64,000 nt of DNA from Cyrtodaria siliqua (Eukaryota; Mollusca; Bivalvia; Adapedonta; Hiatellidae). Below the pieces are notes generated by a model. That model searched no databases. It was not told where the DNA came from and saw only the letters and a program-made list of their open reading frames with translations. The position numbers and the translations under genes were made by a program. Each line of letters starts with the position of its first letter. The first letter of the stretch is position 1. The stretch lies in assembly GCA_037043455.1 (NCBI GenBank), contig JAWPHD010011269.1, positions 1 to 64,000 on the forward strand. The letters are read 5' to 3'. Below, piece by piece: positions 23,791 through 33,645 of the stretch.

Positions 23791-24010
23791 AGTAGTTTAG
23801 AAACTGGGGGTACCAGGCCAGTTTTCCCTCGCGGGGAATGAGAACAACTGTGAAATATGCCAGGGGGGTACTCAGGCGTAACTCTCATTTGCACCACCAA
23901 GATCTAAATGTAAGTCACGCCTAAATCAACACCTCAACATATTTCAACAGTTTTCTCAAGCAACCCCGCTCTGGAAAACTCCGCCTCATACCACCAGTTT
24001 CTATACTACT
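23791..24010. repeat. Terminal palindrome inside the left TIR
   Basis: Both ends of this 220-bp segment read inward as AGTAGT(A/T)TAGAAACTGG or its near match, and the arms stay alignable to a centre near 23900. The arms are imperfect (for example GGTACC against GGTATG). It could fold into a long hairpin. Confidence 0.85.
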
Positions 24011-24195
24011 AATCAATCCGGTTTGCTATTTTAATAACATAACATTTGCAACTCGTTAGGAGAGCGCAATTTTATTTTATGTCTACTTTCGTCGAATCTA
24101 CTTTCGGCGAAGTTTTTCAATAGCATTTGCAACTCGTTAAGCAAAGTCAGACGGAACCAGGCAGTAGTCTTCATCATCGCTCTGCATATCATTTT
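23791..24195 (+). repeat. Polinton left terminal inverted repeat, 405 bp
   Basis: It matches the reverse complement of 38989-39393 base for base except for six substitutions and no indels (counted by eye). It begins AGTAGTTTAGAAACTGGGGG. The outer 220 bp form a palindrome. The inner 185 bp contain two copies of AACGAGTTGCAAATG and two of CGAAAGTAGA in the outward-reading orientation. The polymerase stop codon (24194-24196) sits exactly at its inner edge. Confidence 0.97.
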
Positions 24196-27100
24196 ATTTG
24201 TATGCTAGCGTATCTTGTCCATTATCTAATATATACCGTTTATCATCATAAGCTGATAAACTTTTTTTATTTATTGCATAGTTACTTATGTTATGCTTTT
24301 GTGATCTAATAACTTTCATCTCATGATGAGCTTCTGTTGCTGTAAACAAAATCTTTTAGTAATCATCATGTGCTATCTGTTTTTTAACAACACACTTTTT
24401 AACACCCTTGCATTTCTTTGCGTTAACCTCATTATCCAGCACATACGAGTATAGTTTACTTCGCAACCCAACAAATTCAGCAATGGGTATTCCGCACGTT
24501 TCATCTTTCATCTTGCCAATAACTTTTTTATTATCATTAAAATGAAACTGACTTTTTGGATCATAATCACAATTATCAAACAGTTCTTTATCCTTGTAGA
24601 AGTCTGCGTACACATCTTTTGTTTTTATTTCATAACACAAGGAATCGGTATCAGTAAATAATAACTTAGCTTTTTATCATAATTAGTTTTGATATAGTTG
24701 TAATGGAAATCATACATCAAATATTTTGACAAGTCTAAAATACACATGCCAACATAAATAGGACGATTTAAAACTAATCGTTCTTTTATTCTGTTTACAG
24801 CAAATAAATTTTCATTAAACATTTTACAAGAAATAAATGAAGGTCTTGCCGCATATTTTAAAAGAACCTCCTCGTCGTGAGTCAATTTAACATTAATTCT
24901 TTTTCTCAAGTTTTCCATAGTTTTACCATAAACTGAATTGTTCATCAGTTTGAAGAAATCCTTTTCAAAAGCATTTTTACCAGCTGTCCTCTTGGTAGTA
25001 TTAAAATCTATGTATGTCTTTAACCACTCTGATTCATCAAACTGTAGTATTCAATGTATTTTTGTCACCTTTAATCCAAGCTTTTTGTATAATTCTATGT
25101 TTTTAAAATGCACGACATACTTTTCTTTATTTTTCAGCGTCGTAACAAGTTTATTAACACTACAATTTCCTAGATTAAACTTTTGTTTTAATTTTTTACA
25201 ATAGTCTGACAACCACTCATCTTTTATATTTAAACTTTCTGGGGCGAGAGGATAATCATTATGCGAGTCATGTAGTTTTTCGGGATACTCGATATCGCAC
25301 TCAACAATGTAATTTGATTTTCCTTTTTCAAACTTATCAACCCACTTGAAGTTGCCAGTAGGTTACGGTTGACACATGGCCCACCCGTACAAGTTATTGG
25401 CATCAAGATATATGATGTACTTGCTTTCTTTTTTCTTGTCATAGTTTTTCATATATTTATTGTTAGCTTGTGAATATCTGTTTGCAATATAACTCGTACC
25501 GCCTCTTAATCTCAAATATTGGTCAATATCAGTGATTAAGTCAAGTTGAATAACAGTCATCTTGAGGCACGCATCCCAGGCTAACCCAGGACTACTGAAG
25601 TAATGGCAAGGATCTAATTTGTAATACTCGATGCACATTTTTCTAAAGTTTTCAAAAACATCTGTCAGCAGCAGCACATCAGTTTTAAGATAGAGATCAT
25701 GATATTCTCCCATATTTTTAATCTTAAATGTTTTCCATATGTTTTTAGCATGATCATAATCCGCATCTGAAATGTTTTCATCATTTAATTGGGAATAAAA
25801 GCTATCTTTGCTAGGTAACTTGATATCCTTGAAGCGTTCAAAACTGTTCATATAATCATAAGGATAAACGCCTTTTCTTTTTAGCAAGTCTAACTTTTTA
25901 CCGCTGTATTCTTGAGATATGTATTGAAACGACGGAACGTTTTTTACTAGATTATCTAATGATTGGGACATAAACTGAAAACTATCAATAAACACTAAAC
26001 TTTTTCCTAACATGAAAGCCATATACTTTTCCATGTTATTCGATATAACATTTATGTTTTGTTTAAACTTTCCGATGTGCTGCATTATAAAGTGAGAATC
26101 ATATCCTCTCAAGTTATGAAACACAACAGGTATTTTTCTTGTCAACCTGAAATTAATATTACATATGTCATGAGCGCTTCCTCTATACTTCCCAGTTATG
26201 TGGCAATGGTCCCTGAATTTTCTGACGGAGTTTTTGTATGCCACTGTATAACCCGCGTCGCTTTTTTTGAGAGTTGTTGCAAAACCATTACCACAAATAT
26301 GACATGATTTAGATTTTTTGAATCTAGCTTCTTCTTCCTGCGACATTACTAGATCTTTTTTAAAGTTTGCATTCATAGTTTTTTTGCACCACTTTTCTTC
26401 TTCTATCATTTTTTCCAAAAACTTGTAAACAGCATTTGGTCCTCTGTATGTCGCAACTGGTTTTGCATATTGATCATCATAACAACAAACAACATTATAC
26501 CCATAACTGCAATCAGTATGCTTTTGATATGCTTCCGTATGTGATTTTTTAGGATTGTTTGATGCTGAAGAAATACTTTCGGTTACTGCTTCAAAATCAG
26601 CATATATAACAAACGGAACCATTAGCTGCCTGTCATAGTTTTTAAACTTAACTTTTTCATCTTCGTTTGGCATTTTTATTGCTTGTTTTCCATTAAGTGA
26701 GAGACAAACAGGTTTATGTTTTTCCAGAACTCTTTCTAATGTAAAGCATTGTAGGCATGTTTTACAAAACCATTGTTTTTCATTGTGCGCTGTTTGATTA
26801 TACATCAAACTGTTAAAGTTTTTTATCCATACGTAATGATTTTTTTCTTCTTCGGTGATCAAAAGCATATCACATGTTTTTTCTGCTTTATTTTTTGATA
26901 TGTACAAAGGGTATACTTGATTATCTTCATATCCAAATATGTTAAAACAAATGTTGTTTTGTTTTTCTAATTTTGGGATTTGTTTGATAGTAACAGGAAA
27001 TGTTATTCCCTTATAATCAAGATCATCAATATGCTTTTTGTACTTTGTTATTCTTTGTGGTTTATTATTGACAGGGAATTTATAAGCCAAATGGCACCAT

Positions 27101-27587
27101 CTAAAGCATTCATTATCTTTTTTATTTTTTATATTTATTAATCCTTTTTTGGAATTAGTAAGTTCTTTTGGTAAATCCAAATAAGAGTTACCTCGTAGAG
27201 GCTGATACTTTATTCGATTTATATAGTGTGCATCTACTGATTCAATTTGCCAACCACTTCCCAACTGAAGCCAATTTCCAATTCTATTTATAATTTCTTC
27301 TTGTGCTTTGTCTAATGCTTCATTTGATTTTTGTTTAATATTATTGGGGCCTTTGAGGCAAAGTAAGCTGTTTTGTATATAATATCAAAACTTACTATTT
27401 TTTTAAAAGTAAGTTTTATATCAACGCTTAATTTAAATCCACCTGTTTTCCTTAGTTCTTTTTTAAGAAAGGTCACAACTTTTGATGGTGTTTTTTGTAG
27501 TTGTCTGAGCGGATCATTACTGACAACATTTACTTTAAAAACCTTGCTATACTGTTTTGGGGATGTTTCAATTTCTCGGATACTCAT
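24194..27587 (-). pseudogene. POLB: Protein-primed family B DNA polymerase, broken
   Basis: Replication enzyme of the element, reading 27587 to 24194. Collinear pieces carry a C2H2-like finger (WFCKTCLQCF), exonuclease motifs YADFEAV, NLRGYDSH and YLKTDVLLL, and an HNH-like CHICGNGF/RDHCHITGKYRG block typical of Polinton polymerases. Polymerase motif A is DANNLYGWAM, motif B is NNSVYGKTMENL, and motif C is a DTDS box. The final segment ends at a TAA at 24194-24196. Breaks: a frameshift near 27340, in-frame stops at 25363-25365 (TAA), 25051-25053 (TGA) and 24356-24358 (TAA), and a frameshift near 24675 in an A tract just before the DTDS box. About 1,100 codons intact, the usual Polinton length. 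All catalytic motifs are still visible, so decay is recent. Confidence 0.95.
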
Positions 27588-27695
27588 TATATAATATTAC
27601 ATGAGATTATTTCTTTAAGCCCCTATTAATTAATTAATTAATTAATTAATTTAAAGTAAATATTTATTCCCCGGTTAGATTATATTATTTTTTAT
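27588..27695. promoter_or_regulatory. Polymerase upstream region with TTAA repeat
   Basis: On the minus strand, GGGGCTTAAAGAAATAATCT lies about 20-40 bases before the polymerase ATG, followed by ATGTAATATTATATAATG. Nearly the same arrangement precedes the gene starting at 28025, and GGGCTTAAAAA also precedes 38734. A (TTAA)n run occupies about 27626-27652. I read this as the promoter of the replication-type gene class; this is inference from recurrence. Confidence 0.5.
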
Positions 27696-28025
27696 TTATC
27701 TGTACATAATAATTTTAATTCCTCGTTCAAGCAAAACATCATAGTGGGCAATAAAAGAAACTTTGTATAAAGTTGGATGGTAACTGGTTGCCTCTGAAAT
27801 TTGTTTTTTGCACAAAGAACGTAGTTTGTTTATATCTCTTTTTTCTATTTTCCATGACAGTTTTAGTTGTTTTGCCATTGTTATGATTCTTTCTGTCAAA
27901 TCTTGAAAGTTTGAAAAAATTAAAAGCTCAGCATCTAATTTACTCGCATCTTCAAAATCAACCGTTTGGGCATGTGCTATTTGATCTTTTTTAAAGTTGT
28001 TGATTTCAATTTCTACTTGTTCCAT
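27696..28025 (-). CDS. Small conserved-context Polinton protein, unknown
   Basis: A 109-residue open frame starting at 28025. An upstream ATG at 28160 would run through the promoter and the divergent gene, so it is rejected. The start is chosen because the ATGTAATATTATAATG context copies the polymerase start. The product is helical and charged, without signal peptide or membrane segment; no domain is recognised. It follows the polymerase on the same strand, which suggests an early or replication-linked role. It is not broken. Confidence 0.65.
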   Translation of the reverse strand: MEQVEIEINNFKKDQIAHAQTVDFEDASKLDAELLIFSNFQDLTERIITMAKQLKLSWKIEKRDINKLRSLCKKQISEATSYHPTLYKVSFIAHYDVLLERGIKIIMYR

Positions 28026-28092
28026 TATAATATTACATAAGATAATATTTTTTAAGCCTATATTTAAATATATGATTGTATAGTATAATATA
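28026..28092. promoter_or_regulatory. Divergent promoter between 28025(-) and 28093(+)
   Basis: These 67 AT-rich bases separate two head-to-head start codons. The minus reading contains GGCTTAAAAAATATTATCTT and ends in TGTAATATTATAATG. The plus reading ends in TATAGTATAATATAATG. There is room for only very compact, virus-like promoters. Confidence 0.5.
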
Positions 28093-28629
28093 ATGAATTG
28101 CAAATATTGTGAAAGAGTTTTAGATATTATTGATCCTCCTGGGGTGTGCACAGATTGCATCTTATTTTACACAACTAATAAAAAGAAGCTTTGTAAATAT
28201 TGTACCAGAGCCAAGCTGTGTTACAAGTGTACATACGCATGTGTGAATTGTAACGATACTTGTGAAGTTTTCGATAACGAGCGTGTTTGTCTTAATTGTG
28301 GCACTCACAATGGTTATAATCTTATCACAGGTTACAACTACAGCCAAAAGAAAACTATTTACCTCAGAAAGTATCATTTAGATAAATACTTGGTAGCATT
28401 TGATTTGTCTTCTAAAAATAGACAAAGATTTGAGGATTTGTTTTACAAAATTGTAAAGATTTTGGATAAGCTGGAAGGTCAAAAAAGATCAATCAAATTT
28501 GAATACATTTTTCAGAAAATATTTAAAATATTAAAAATAGAAAAAGAAACAAAACCGATAAAACAAAATCAACCAGAGACAAGTACGATAGGATATGGAA
28601 ACAAGTCGAATTACGGCTTAATGCCATGA
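28093..28629 (+). CDS. Cys-rich VLTF3-like transcription factor candidate
   Basis: A 178-residue protein. Residues 1-80 hold a dense set of C-x2-C pairs (CKYC, CTDC, CKYC, CYKC, CVNC, CLNC), a zinc-ribbon region. The C-terminal half has a YLRKYHLDKYL block and, at the end, RSIKFEYIFQKIFKILKIEK. This order and spacing resemble the poxvirus/NCLDV late transcription factor VLTF3 (A2L-like) fold, with its YKRxxHFxEWL block and terminal hydrophobic helix. The assignment is from pattern memory and not certain. A virus-encoded late factor would suit the start-codon motifs of the structural genes. The gene is intact and overlaps the convergent gene 28611-29045 at its 3' end by 19 bp. Confidence 0.55.
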   Translation: MNCKYCERVLDIIDPPGVCTDCILFYTTNKKKLCKYCTRAKLCYKCTYACVNCNDTCEVFDNERVCLNCGTHNGYNLITGYNYSQKKTIYLRKYHLDKYLVAFDLSSKNRQRFEDLFYKIVKILDKLEGQKRSIKFEYIFQKIFKILKIEKETKPIKQNQPETSTIGYGNKSNYGLMP

Positions 28630-29045
28630 CCGTTTAACTTGAATCTTTTCATATACATTTCCAGAGGTTCTGTAAAGTTATCATTCTTTTGAATCTCTAA
28701 TATTTTATTGAAGGTAATCCTAATTACCTCTTCGTCATTTTCTAGTCCTGTTGTTGTTTGGACATATGATAGAAGTTGTTTAAAACTCCTATGATGTGTT
28801 TTCAACAAAGTCTTTTTTTCTGCTATTCTTGTTTTACTCACTAAAACTGCAACTACTGGAGGAACTGCGCCAACCACAGCTATGAAAACAGGAATTGCTG
28901 GAACTAATGCTAGGAGAGCACCACAACCAATTATTCCGCTGGTAATCTGTAACATTGTGTTTATAATACCGCACAATTTATAACTGCGTCTGTATGCAGC
29001 TACAAGTCGCGTCAAGTGATCAATTAATTCTTCTTTGGTTTTCAT
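28611..29045 (-). CDS. Predicted two-segment membrane protein
   Basis: A 144-residue intact frame. Two adjacent hydrophobic segments (residues about 28-45 and 47-68, with GCGALLALVPAIPVFIAVVG) form a helical hairpin, followed by a basic, helical C-terminus. No family is recognised. It lies in the block of leftward core genes and starts just 25 bp after the preceding gene ends. The start is preceded by TCTAACTGTAATTATAC, the late-type motif. A virion membrane or membrane-active protein is plausible. It may equally be a non-structural membrane protein. Confidence 0.6.
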   Translation of the reverse strand: MKTKEELIDHLTRLVAAYRRSYKLCGIINTMLQITSGIIGCGALLALVPAIPVFIAVVGAVPPVVAVLVSKTRIAEKKTLLKTHHRSFKQLLSYVQTTTGLENDEEVIRITFNKILEIQKNDNFTEPLEMYMKRFKLNGHGIKP

Positions 29046-29062
29046 GTATAATTACAGTTAGA
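29046..29062 (-). promoter_or_regulatory. TCTAA start-codon motif before 29045
   Basis: TCTAACTGTAATTATAC reads directly into the ATG. It overlaps the end of the previous gene's spacer, so it is both compact and close to the start. Confidence 0.55.
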
Positions 29063-29069
29063 CAATAAT

Positions 29070-30169
29070 TTAATTAAAATATTTAGAAAATAGTTGCTCG
29101 TGTTCTTTGGGTAATATTTTGCCTATTTTTAACAATTCGTCGATTATGCTAATACCTTTATTTATTAGCTGTGGGTTATTATTCCCTGATTCGATGCTTC
29201 CGCATACCAACTCAAGATCATCCATCAAATCATTAGGATTATTGTAATATTCAACATCAGCACAACCTCCTAAAATCTTTTTGAACTTTGAAGAACCCTT
29301 GTGAATTGGTAAATCAGATAATTCTGTTAGTTTCTTAAAAGCATTCTGAGACAGCCTGGAATAAATTTTTTTTATTATTGTAACGCTTTGTTATCAAGTC
29401 TATAAAATCATCATCCACTTTCATATCTAACACAACAGCTTTTCCTTGCTTGGCAATAAGTTTGTGGTGGCCAACAAGCTCGGGTAAATCAATTTGCAAC
29501 ATTCCATAGCGGCCATCTTTGTCAACTTTGTAAGAGTTTCTTTTTTGTTGTAATCCCGTGCCTAAAAATACTTCGCTATGCACAAGCAGTGCATCAGTTC
29601 TTTTTCTATAATATTTTAAGGCTTCTGACTCGTTTTTTAATGTTTTCCCGGATCTGTTTATATCTTTCTTTCGCGGGTGTAGTCTTTTCTTTTCTAATCT
29701 GGTTAGAAAGAGCAGCCATGTGACGACCATATTCTCCGATTATACTACTAACATTCCCGAGTATGCGTCCGATTTCTTGATCATCTCCGGCTACACTCGA
29801 CGGCAAGGGTAAGTTATGTTTATCTATTACTTCTTTATTGATTCCAGCATCTAGATTAGCAGTAGTTGGTTCTTCAGCGAATAACTGGGGTAATCCCTGA
29901 TACATTTGTTTTTCTTGTACTTCCTCACCTATTGCTGCTGGAAGAGCGGCTAATTGCTGACTTATTTTTGGAAGAGAAGCTAACTGCTCGGTTAGCTGTT
30001 CTGACTGACTTTTTATTTCGCTAGTTACAGGTTTTAATATTTCTTTGTACAAATCACGACTAGCTCCTTTTTCTAGTCTTTTTTGAGTAACTTTATTCTC
30101 GTATTCTTTGACAAGCTCGCTCGCTTTTCGCTTTTTATCTGCTAATTCTTTCCATTTTAACAAAGACAT
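29070..30169 (-). pseudogene. Conserved Polinton core-block protein, two frameshifts
   Basis: A gene of about 366 codons from 30169 to the TAA at 29070-29072, in three frames. The N-terminal part (residues 1-180) is helical and Lys/Glu-rich. The middle carries a DGRYGMLQIDLPEL block and an LTKRYNNKK block. The C-terminal part has a segment ending SKYFN. This DGRYG...LTKR arrangement recurs in Polintons of many invertebrates, but its role is unknown to me; a minor virion component is a guess. Frameshifts lie in A tracts near 29633-29640 and 29355-29365. The start has the motif TCTAACCTTATATTATACATG. Confidence 0.7.
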
Positions 30170-30187
30170 GTATAATATAAGGTTAGA
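30170..30187 (-). promoter_or_regulatory. TCTAA start-codon motif before 30169
   Basis: TCTAACCTTATATTATAC immediately precedes the ATG, one of the best matches to the shared motif. Confidence 0.6.
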
Positions 30188-30222
30188 TTAAAATAAGATA
30201 AATTAAGACAAGTTGATATGAG

Positions 30223-30780
30223 TTAAACCAAGTTAAGATAACTTAAATCGAGTATTAAGCAGGTTTTTGTTTTCTTTTTAACCGCAGGTTTAACTGCTTT
30301 CTTTTTAGCCAGAGGCTTAACTACTTTCTTGACTGCAGGCATAACTGCTTTCTTGACTGCAGGCTTAACTGCTTTCTTGACTGTAGGTTGAACTGCTTTT
30401 AATTTTTTTCTTATGAGTCTAATATTTGCATGTGCTTTTTCAGACTAATTTTGTATTTTAACCAACTTTTTTTCCAGACGTGTTATCTCACTAGGAAATT
30501 CAGATTTGCTTAACATTTTATTTATATGCTTCCTCTCCGCTTCTAATCCTATCAAATAAATAGTATTTGGTCGTTCTTCTGTTTTCGACAAACTTCCTGG
30601 ATTTTTCATTGCCGGTCTCCAGGCAGGATCTGCATCTTTTTGTTTAGAAGGTCCTGGGAAATTCATCTTAACTTTTTGTAATCCGTAATATCTAACTTGA
30701 TTAGCCTTTAAACATTCTGCTTCTGTTCCAAGTTGTTTACCGCGAGGGATTTGTTTTATTCCACAATACACTTTAGACAT
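30223..30780 (-). pseudogene. Basic histone-H1-like/core protein with in-frame stop
   Basis: The frame opens at 30780, has a TAG at 30445-30447, and continues in the same frame to a TAA at 30223-30225 (about 185 codons). The N-terminal 111 residues are a mixed domain ending in a helical region. After the stop come repeated Lys/Ala/Val/Pro modules such as KKAVKPAVKKAVMPAVKK, resembling histone H1 tails. A DNA-condensing core protein analogous to adenovirus core proteins is the natural inference. The stop removes the basic tail. The composition of the tail alone could also be a repeat expansion. Confidence 0.7.
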
Positions 30781-30827
30781 ATATAATAATACTTAGATAA
30801 TATTAATATAATCTGGCTATTATTATA
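30781..30827. promoter_or_regulatory. Divergent promoter between core protein and ATPase
   Basis: 47 bp separate two head-to-head start codons. The minus reading has TTATCTAAGTATTATTATATATG and the plus reading AATCTGGCTATTATTATAATG, both variants of the late-type motif. Confidence 0.5.
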
Positions 30828-31472
30828 ATGGAAATTCCAAACTATGATATGAAAACAGAAAACGGTAATTTTAAACAGATATGGAACTTCATGCCAGACT
30901 GTTGTTTTAGAATGTTAATTTGCGGTAATTCAGGATCTGGCAAGACAAACACACTAGTTCACATGTTGCTGAAACCTTTGGTTTACTACGACAAGATTTA
31001 CTTGTTTGCTAAAAACTTAGTGCAGTCCAAGTATCAGGTCTTATCACAAAAACTTGAAAAGATAGCAAAAAAGAATAAAATCCCGGTCGAAGACATATTA
31101 GAATGTTCAAATGATGAAGTTATTCCCGTGGATACCTTAAATTCTGATGCTCAAAAGATAGCTATTTTTGATGATTATGTTTGCGAGCGTAATCAAAATT
31201 ATATTATTAATTATTTCATCCAGGGAAGACATAAAAATTGTTGTGTAATTTACTTGTCACAATCTTATTATAAAACTCCCAAAGACATTCGTTTGAACTG
31301 TTCTCATTACATCTTCTTCGCGACTCCGGTTAATCGCGAGCTTGGTATGCTTTCCAAAGAACAAGATGTCAGCAAAGATCACTATAAAAAAGCAACTGAC
31401 AAACAGTACGACTTTCTGTATCTGGATCGACCGAGGAAGTTAGTAAAAAGAAACTTTAACGGTGAAATTTAA
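30828..31472 (+). CDS. ATP: DNA-packaging ATPase (FtsK/HerA, A32-like)
   Basis: A 214-residue intact protein. Walker A GNSGSGKT is at residues 33-40 and Walker B IAIFDDY at 111-117, followed by a sensor-like SQSYYKTPKDIR segment. This is the Polinton/adintovirus genome-packaging ATPase, relative of the poxvirus A32 ATPase, which would drive DNA into preformed capsids. The length is normal for the family. It heads the rightward virion block and is divergent from the basic core protein. The start is fixed by the motif TATTATTATAATG. Confidence 0.95.
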   Translation: MEIPNYDMKTENGNFKQIWNFMPDCCFRMLICGNSGSGKTNTLVHMLLKPLVYYDKIYLFAKNLVQSKYQVLSQKLEKIAKKNKIPVEDILECSNDEVIPVDTLNSDAQKIAIFDDYVCERNQNYIINYFIQGRHKNCCVIYLSQSYYKTPKDIRLNCSHYIFFATPVNRELGMLSKEQDVSKDHYKKATDKQYDFLYLDRPRKLVKRNFNGEI

Positions 31473-31488
31473 TATTATCTATATTATA

Positions 31489-33625
31489 ATGGGACTTTTT
31501 AATGATCTTGGCGAGGAAGTTACTACTGGCAGTGTCAATATTACAAATTTTGGTATTGTGCTGTCTGAGTACGTAAAACAAAAACATCTGGTTAATTATC
31601 TTAACAAAGGCAGAAACCAGGAAAATGTTTTGAGAAGTGAGCTTAACATGGATAATAATAAAATTACAAATGTTGGTAATCCAACAAAAGCAAATGATGC
31701 AGTAACAAGGCAATATTGCCAAAGAAAAATAACAAAAATCATACGTGATTATAATATTGATAAAATTCCGGACATGATGAAAGATTTAACAACAGGTGTT
31801 GATGATAAACTAAGCCTGATACAAACAAAGTTACAAGCAAACCGTGAAAAAATGATTGAAATTCAAAATGGATTGGAAGATGAAATAAAACTTTTGAGTG
31901 ATGCTTTTAAAGAGCTAGAAATGAAAGAAGATGTATTGGAAGAGAGTGAAAACTACAAGAAATTAAGTAAACAAATAAGAACTGGTGTTCAACATATTAA
32001 TACACGGATTGGGGAAATCAGCAAACTAATGGTTGATAACAATGAACTTGAAACTGCTATTGCTGATGCTTCAAAACAAATGAGAACTGCTTTTACTGCT
32101 GAAGTAACTCAAATTAAAATATTTAATGAGCAGATAAACACCAACGTTGCCGATATCAACAAGGAATTTGAAGATATAAAAAAGAAAATGGTTGACGGTA
32201 AAAGAAATATAAAAAGATCGGACAGGGAAAGTAGCATTCAAGGAGGACAGTAAACCACAAAACACAGAAACAAACACGCAAACAGACAAACAAGAAGGCA
32301 AAAGCAATAATAAATGCAAACGACATCACAAACACAAAAAGGGTTGACAATAGGGATACCGCCTTGGAACGGTCAGTGGCAAAGTAGGCCATTGGGGGTT
32401 TAAACCGGTTCTAGGGTGCACCAAACCTCACACTTACCCTACTGTCATCCCATTAAAACAGGACAGTGTCAATAAAGAAATCCCCGCCATGATCTAATCT
32501 CTAACCAACAAGGCAGCATCAAGAGGCAACATAAGTAAAACACAAATATGCTCGTGTAAATATAATACAAAAAAAACAATAGCCTAGAAAGCCACAACGA
32601 AGGCACCCAACGACTTTGCAGAAGCCAGAGCAGTAAGAGAATAAACCATTAAGGGCACGACAAGAAAGATCATGGACAAACATCAAACGCCACCGTCCCA
32701 ACGGGCTTTAGGCAGGCGTCATCACAGGGTCCACAGCCTGTCTGGTCGTCGTACAATTAAAGAGGAAAGCATAGTGGCGGACTGTAAAAGGGTCCACCAC
32801 CAAGCATGCAGTACGTTGCAAAATGATAGGGTCATAACCTCTTTTGATAAACTTTTTAACAAGTTTAACCTGGAGGCTGCTCTGAGCAAGTTGGTTGACA
32901 CTGATAAACTTGAGACTGCTCTGAGCAAACTGGTCGACACTGATAAACTTGAGACTGCTATTGATGATGTTTCAAAGCAATTGAAAGCTGCCCAGGACGA
33001 AATAAGCAAAGCTTTCGATGGTGAAATAGCTTTTCTCAAGGAGCATAATCAAAAGTCTGATAGCCGGCATACTGCAATTCTTGGTATAATTGATGGGTTG
33101 AAAGTAAAAGTAGACTATTTAAGTCGGATTCTGCTTTTTGAATATACGATAGATGATGAGATGAGCATCATGCATGATGCTACTGGCCGAACTACCCATG
33201 TATCATATCCGACACGAAAACCACTTGAAAGAACCAAACGTGGTGGGTTTCTCCAAGCGTTTACTTCTATAACCAATCCACTTATAAAAAATGAAGAATA
33301 TGCTACAGAATATCCCAGTGGTGGTAGACGTCCCGGCGGTGAAATAATTGTAAAACCCGGGCGCTATGTAGTTGAAGCAGACCTTATATATACAGTTACA
33401 AATACAAATATTGGTCTTGAATATCTTAATTTGTTTAGTCGAAGTGCCAGTGAGTCAACTTTTCAACCAAAAATAGAAAATGGCAAACGAATACTGAAAG
33501 GAACATTTGAAGCATTTCTTCCGAAATCTCATTTTTGGACCATCTTTGTAGATGTATTATCTCGCTCTACTCAAGTTTTCAATTTTGAAAAATCAAGTTT
33601 TAAAATGTACTACAAAGGTGATTAA
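31489..33625 (+). pseudogene. Fibre-like coiled-coil protein split by a retroelement
   Basis: The protein starts at 31489 (motif TCTATATTATAATG). Its N-terminus has MGLFNDLGEE and then NMDNNKITNVGNPTKANDAV, the pattern found at the anchors of many phage and viral fibres. A long heptad shaft follows, with repeats of the type DKLETALSKLVD. After the shaft (from about 32870) comes a non-helical C-terminal domain (about 33060-33625) that could be a head. The frame is broken by 671 bp of antisense RT-element DNA at 32199-32869. A receptor-binding fibre is inferred from architecture and position only. No similarity to a named viral fibre is claimed. Confidence 0.6.
32199..32869 (-). mobile_element. 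5'-truncated RT-element insertion in the fibre gene
   Basis: It matches 13018-13678, the 3' part of the RT-element relic, along its whole length, in the same orientation. The shared sequence begins at the TAAAAGAAATATAAAAAGATCG stretch and ends at AACAAGTTTAAC. The lack of the RT body shows 5' truncation, as expected for target-primed insertion. No clear target duplication could be seen by eye. Confidence 0.85.
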
Positions 33626-33645
33626 TTTTATCCATCCTATATTAT

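Noticed and set aside
28026..28160. Upstream ATG for the 27696-28025 gene
   Set aside because: It would run through the divergent promoter and into the opposite gene; the ATG at 28025 has the same context as the polymerase start.
32672..32868. N-terminal extension of the fibre C-terminal frame
   Set aside because: This part is antisense of the inserted RT element; the fibre coding resumes only at about 32870.
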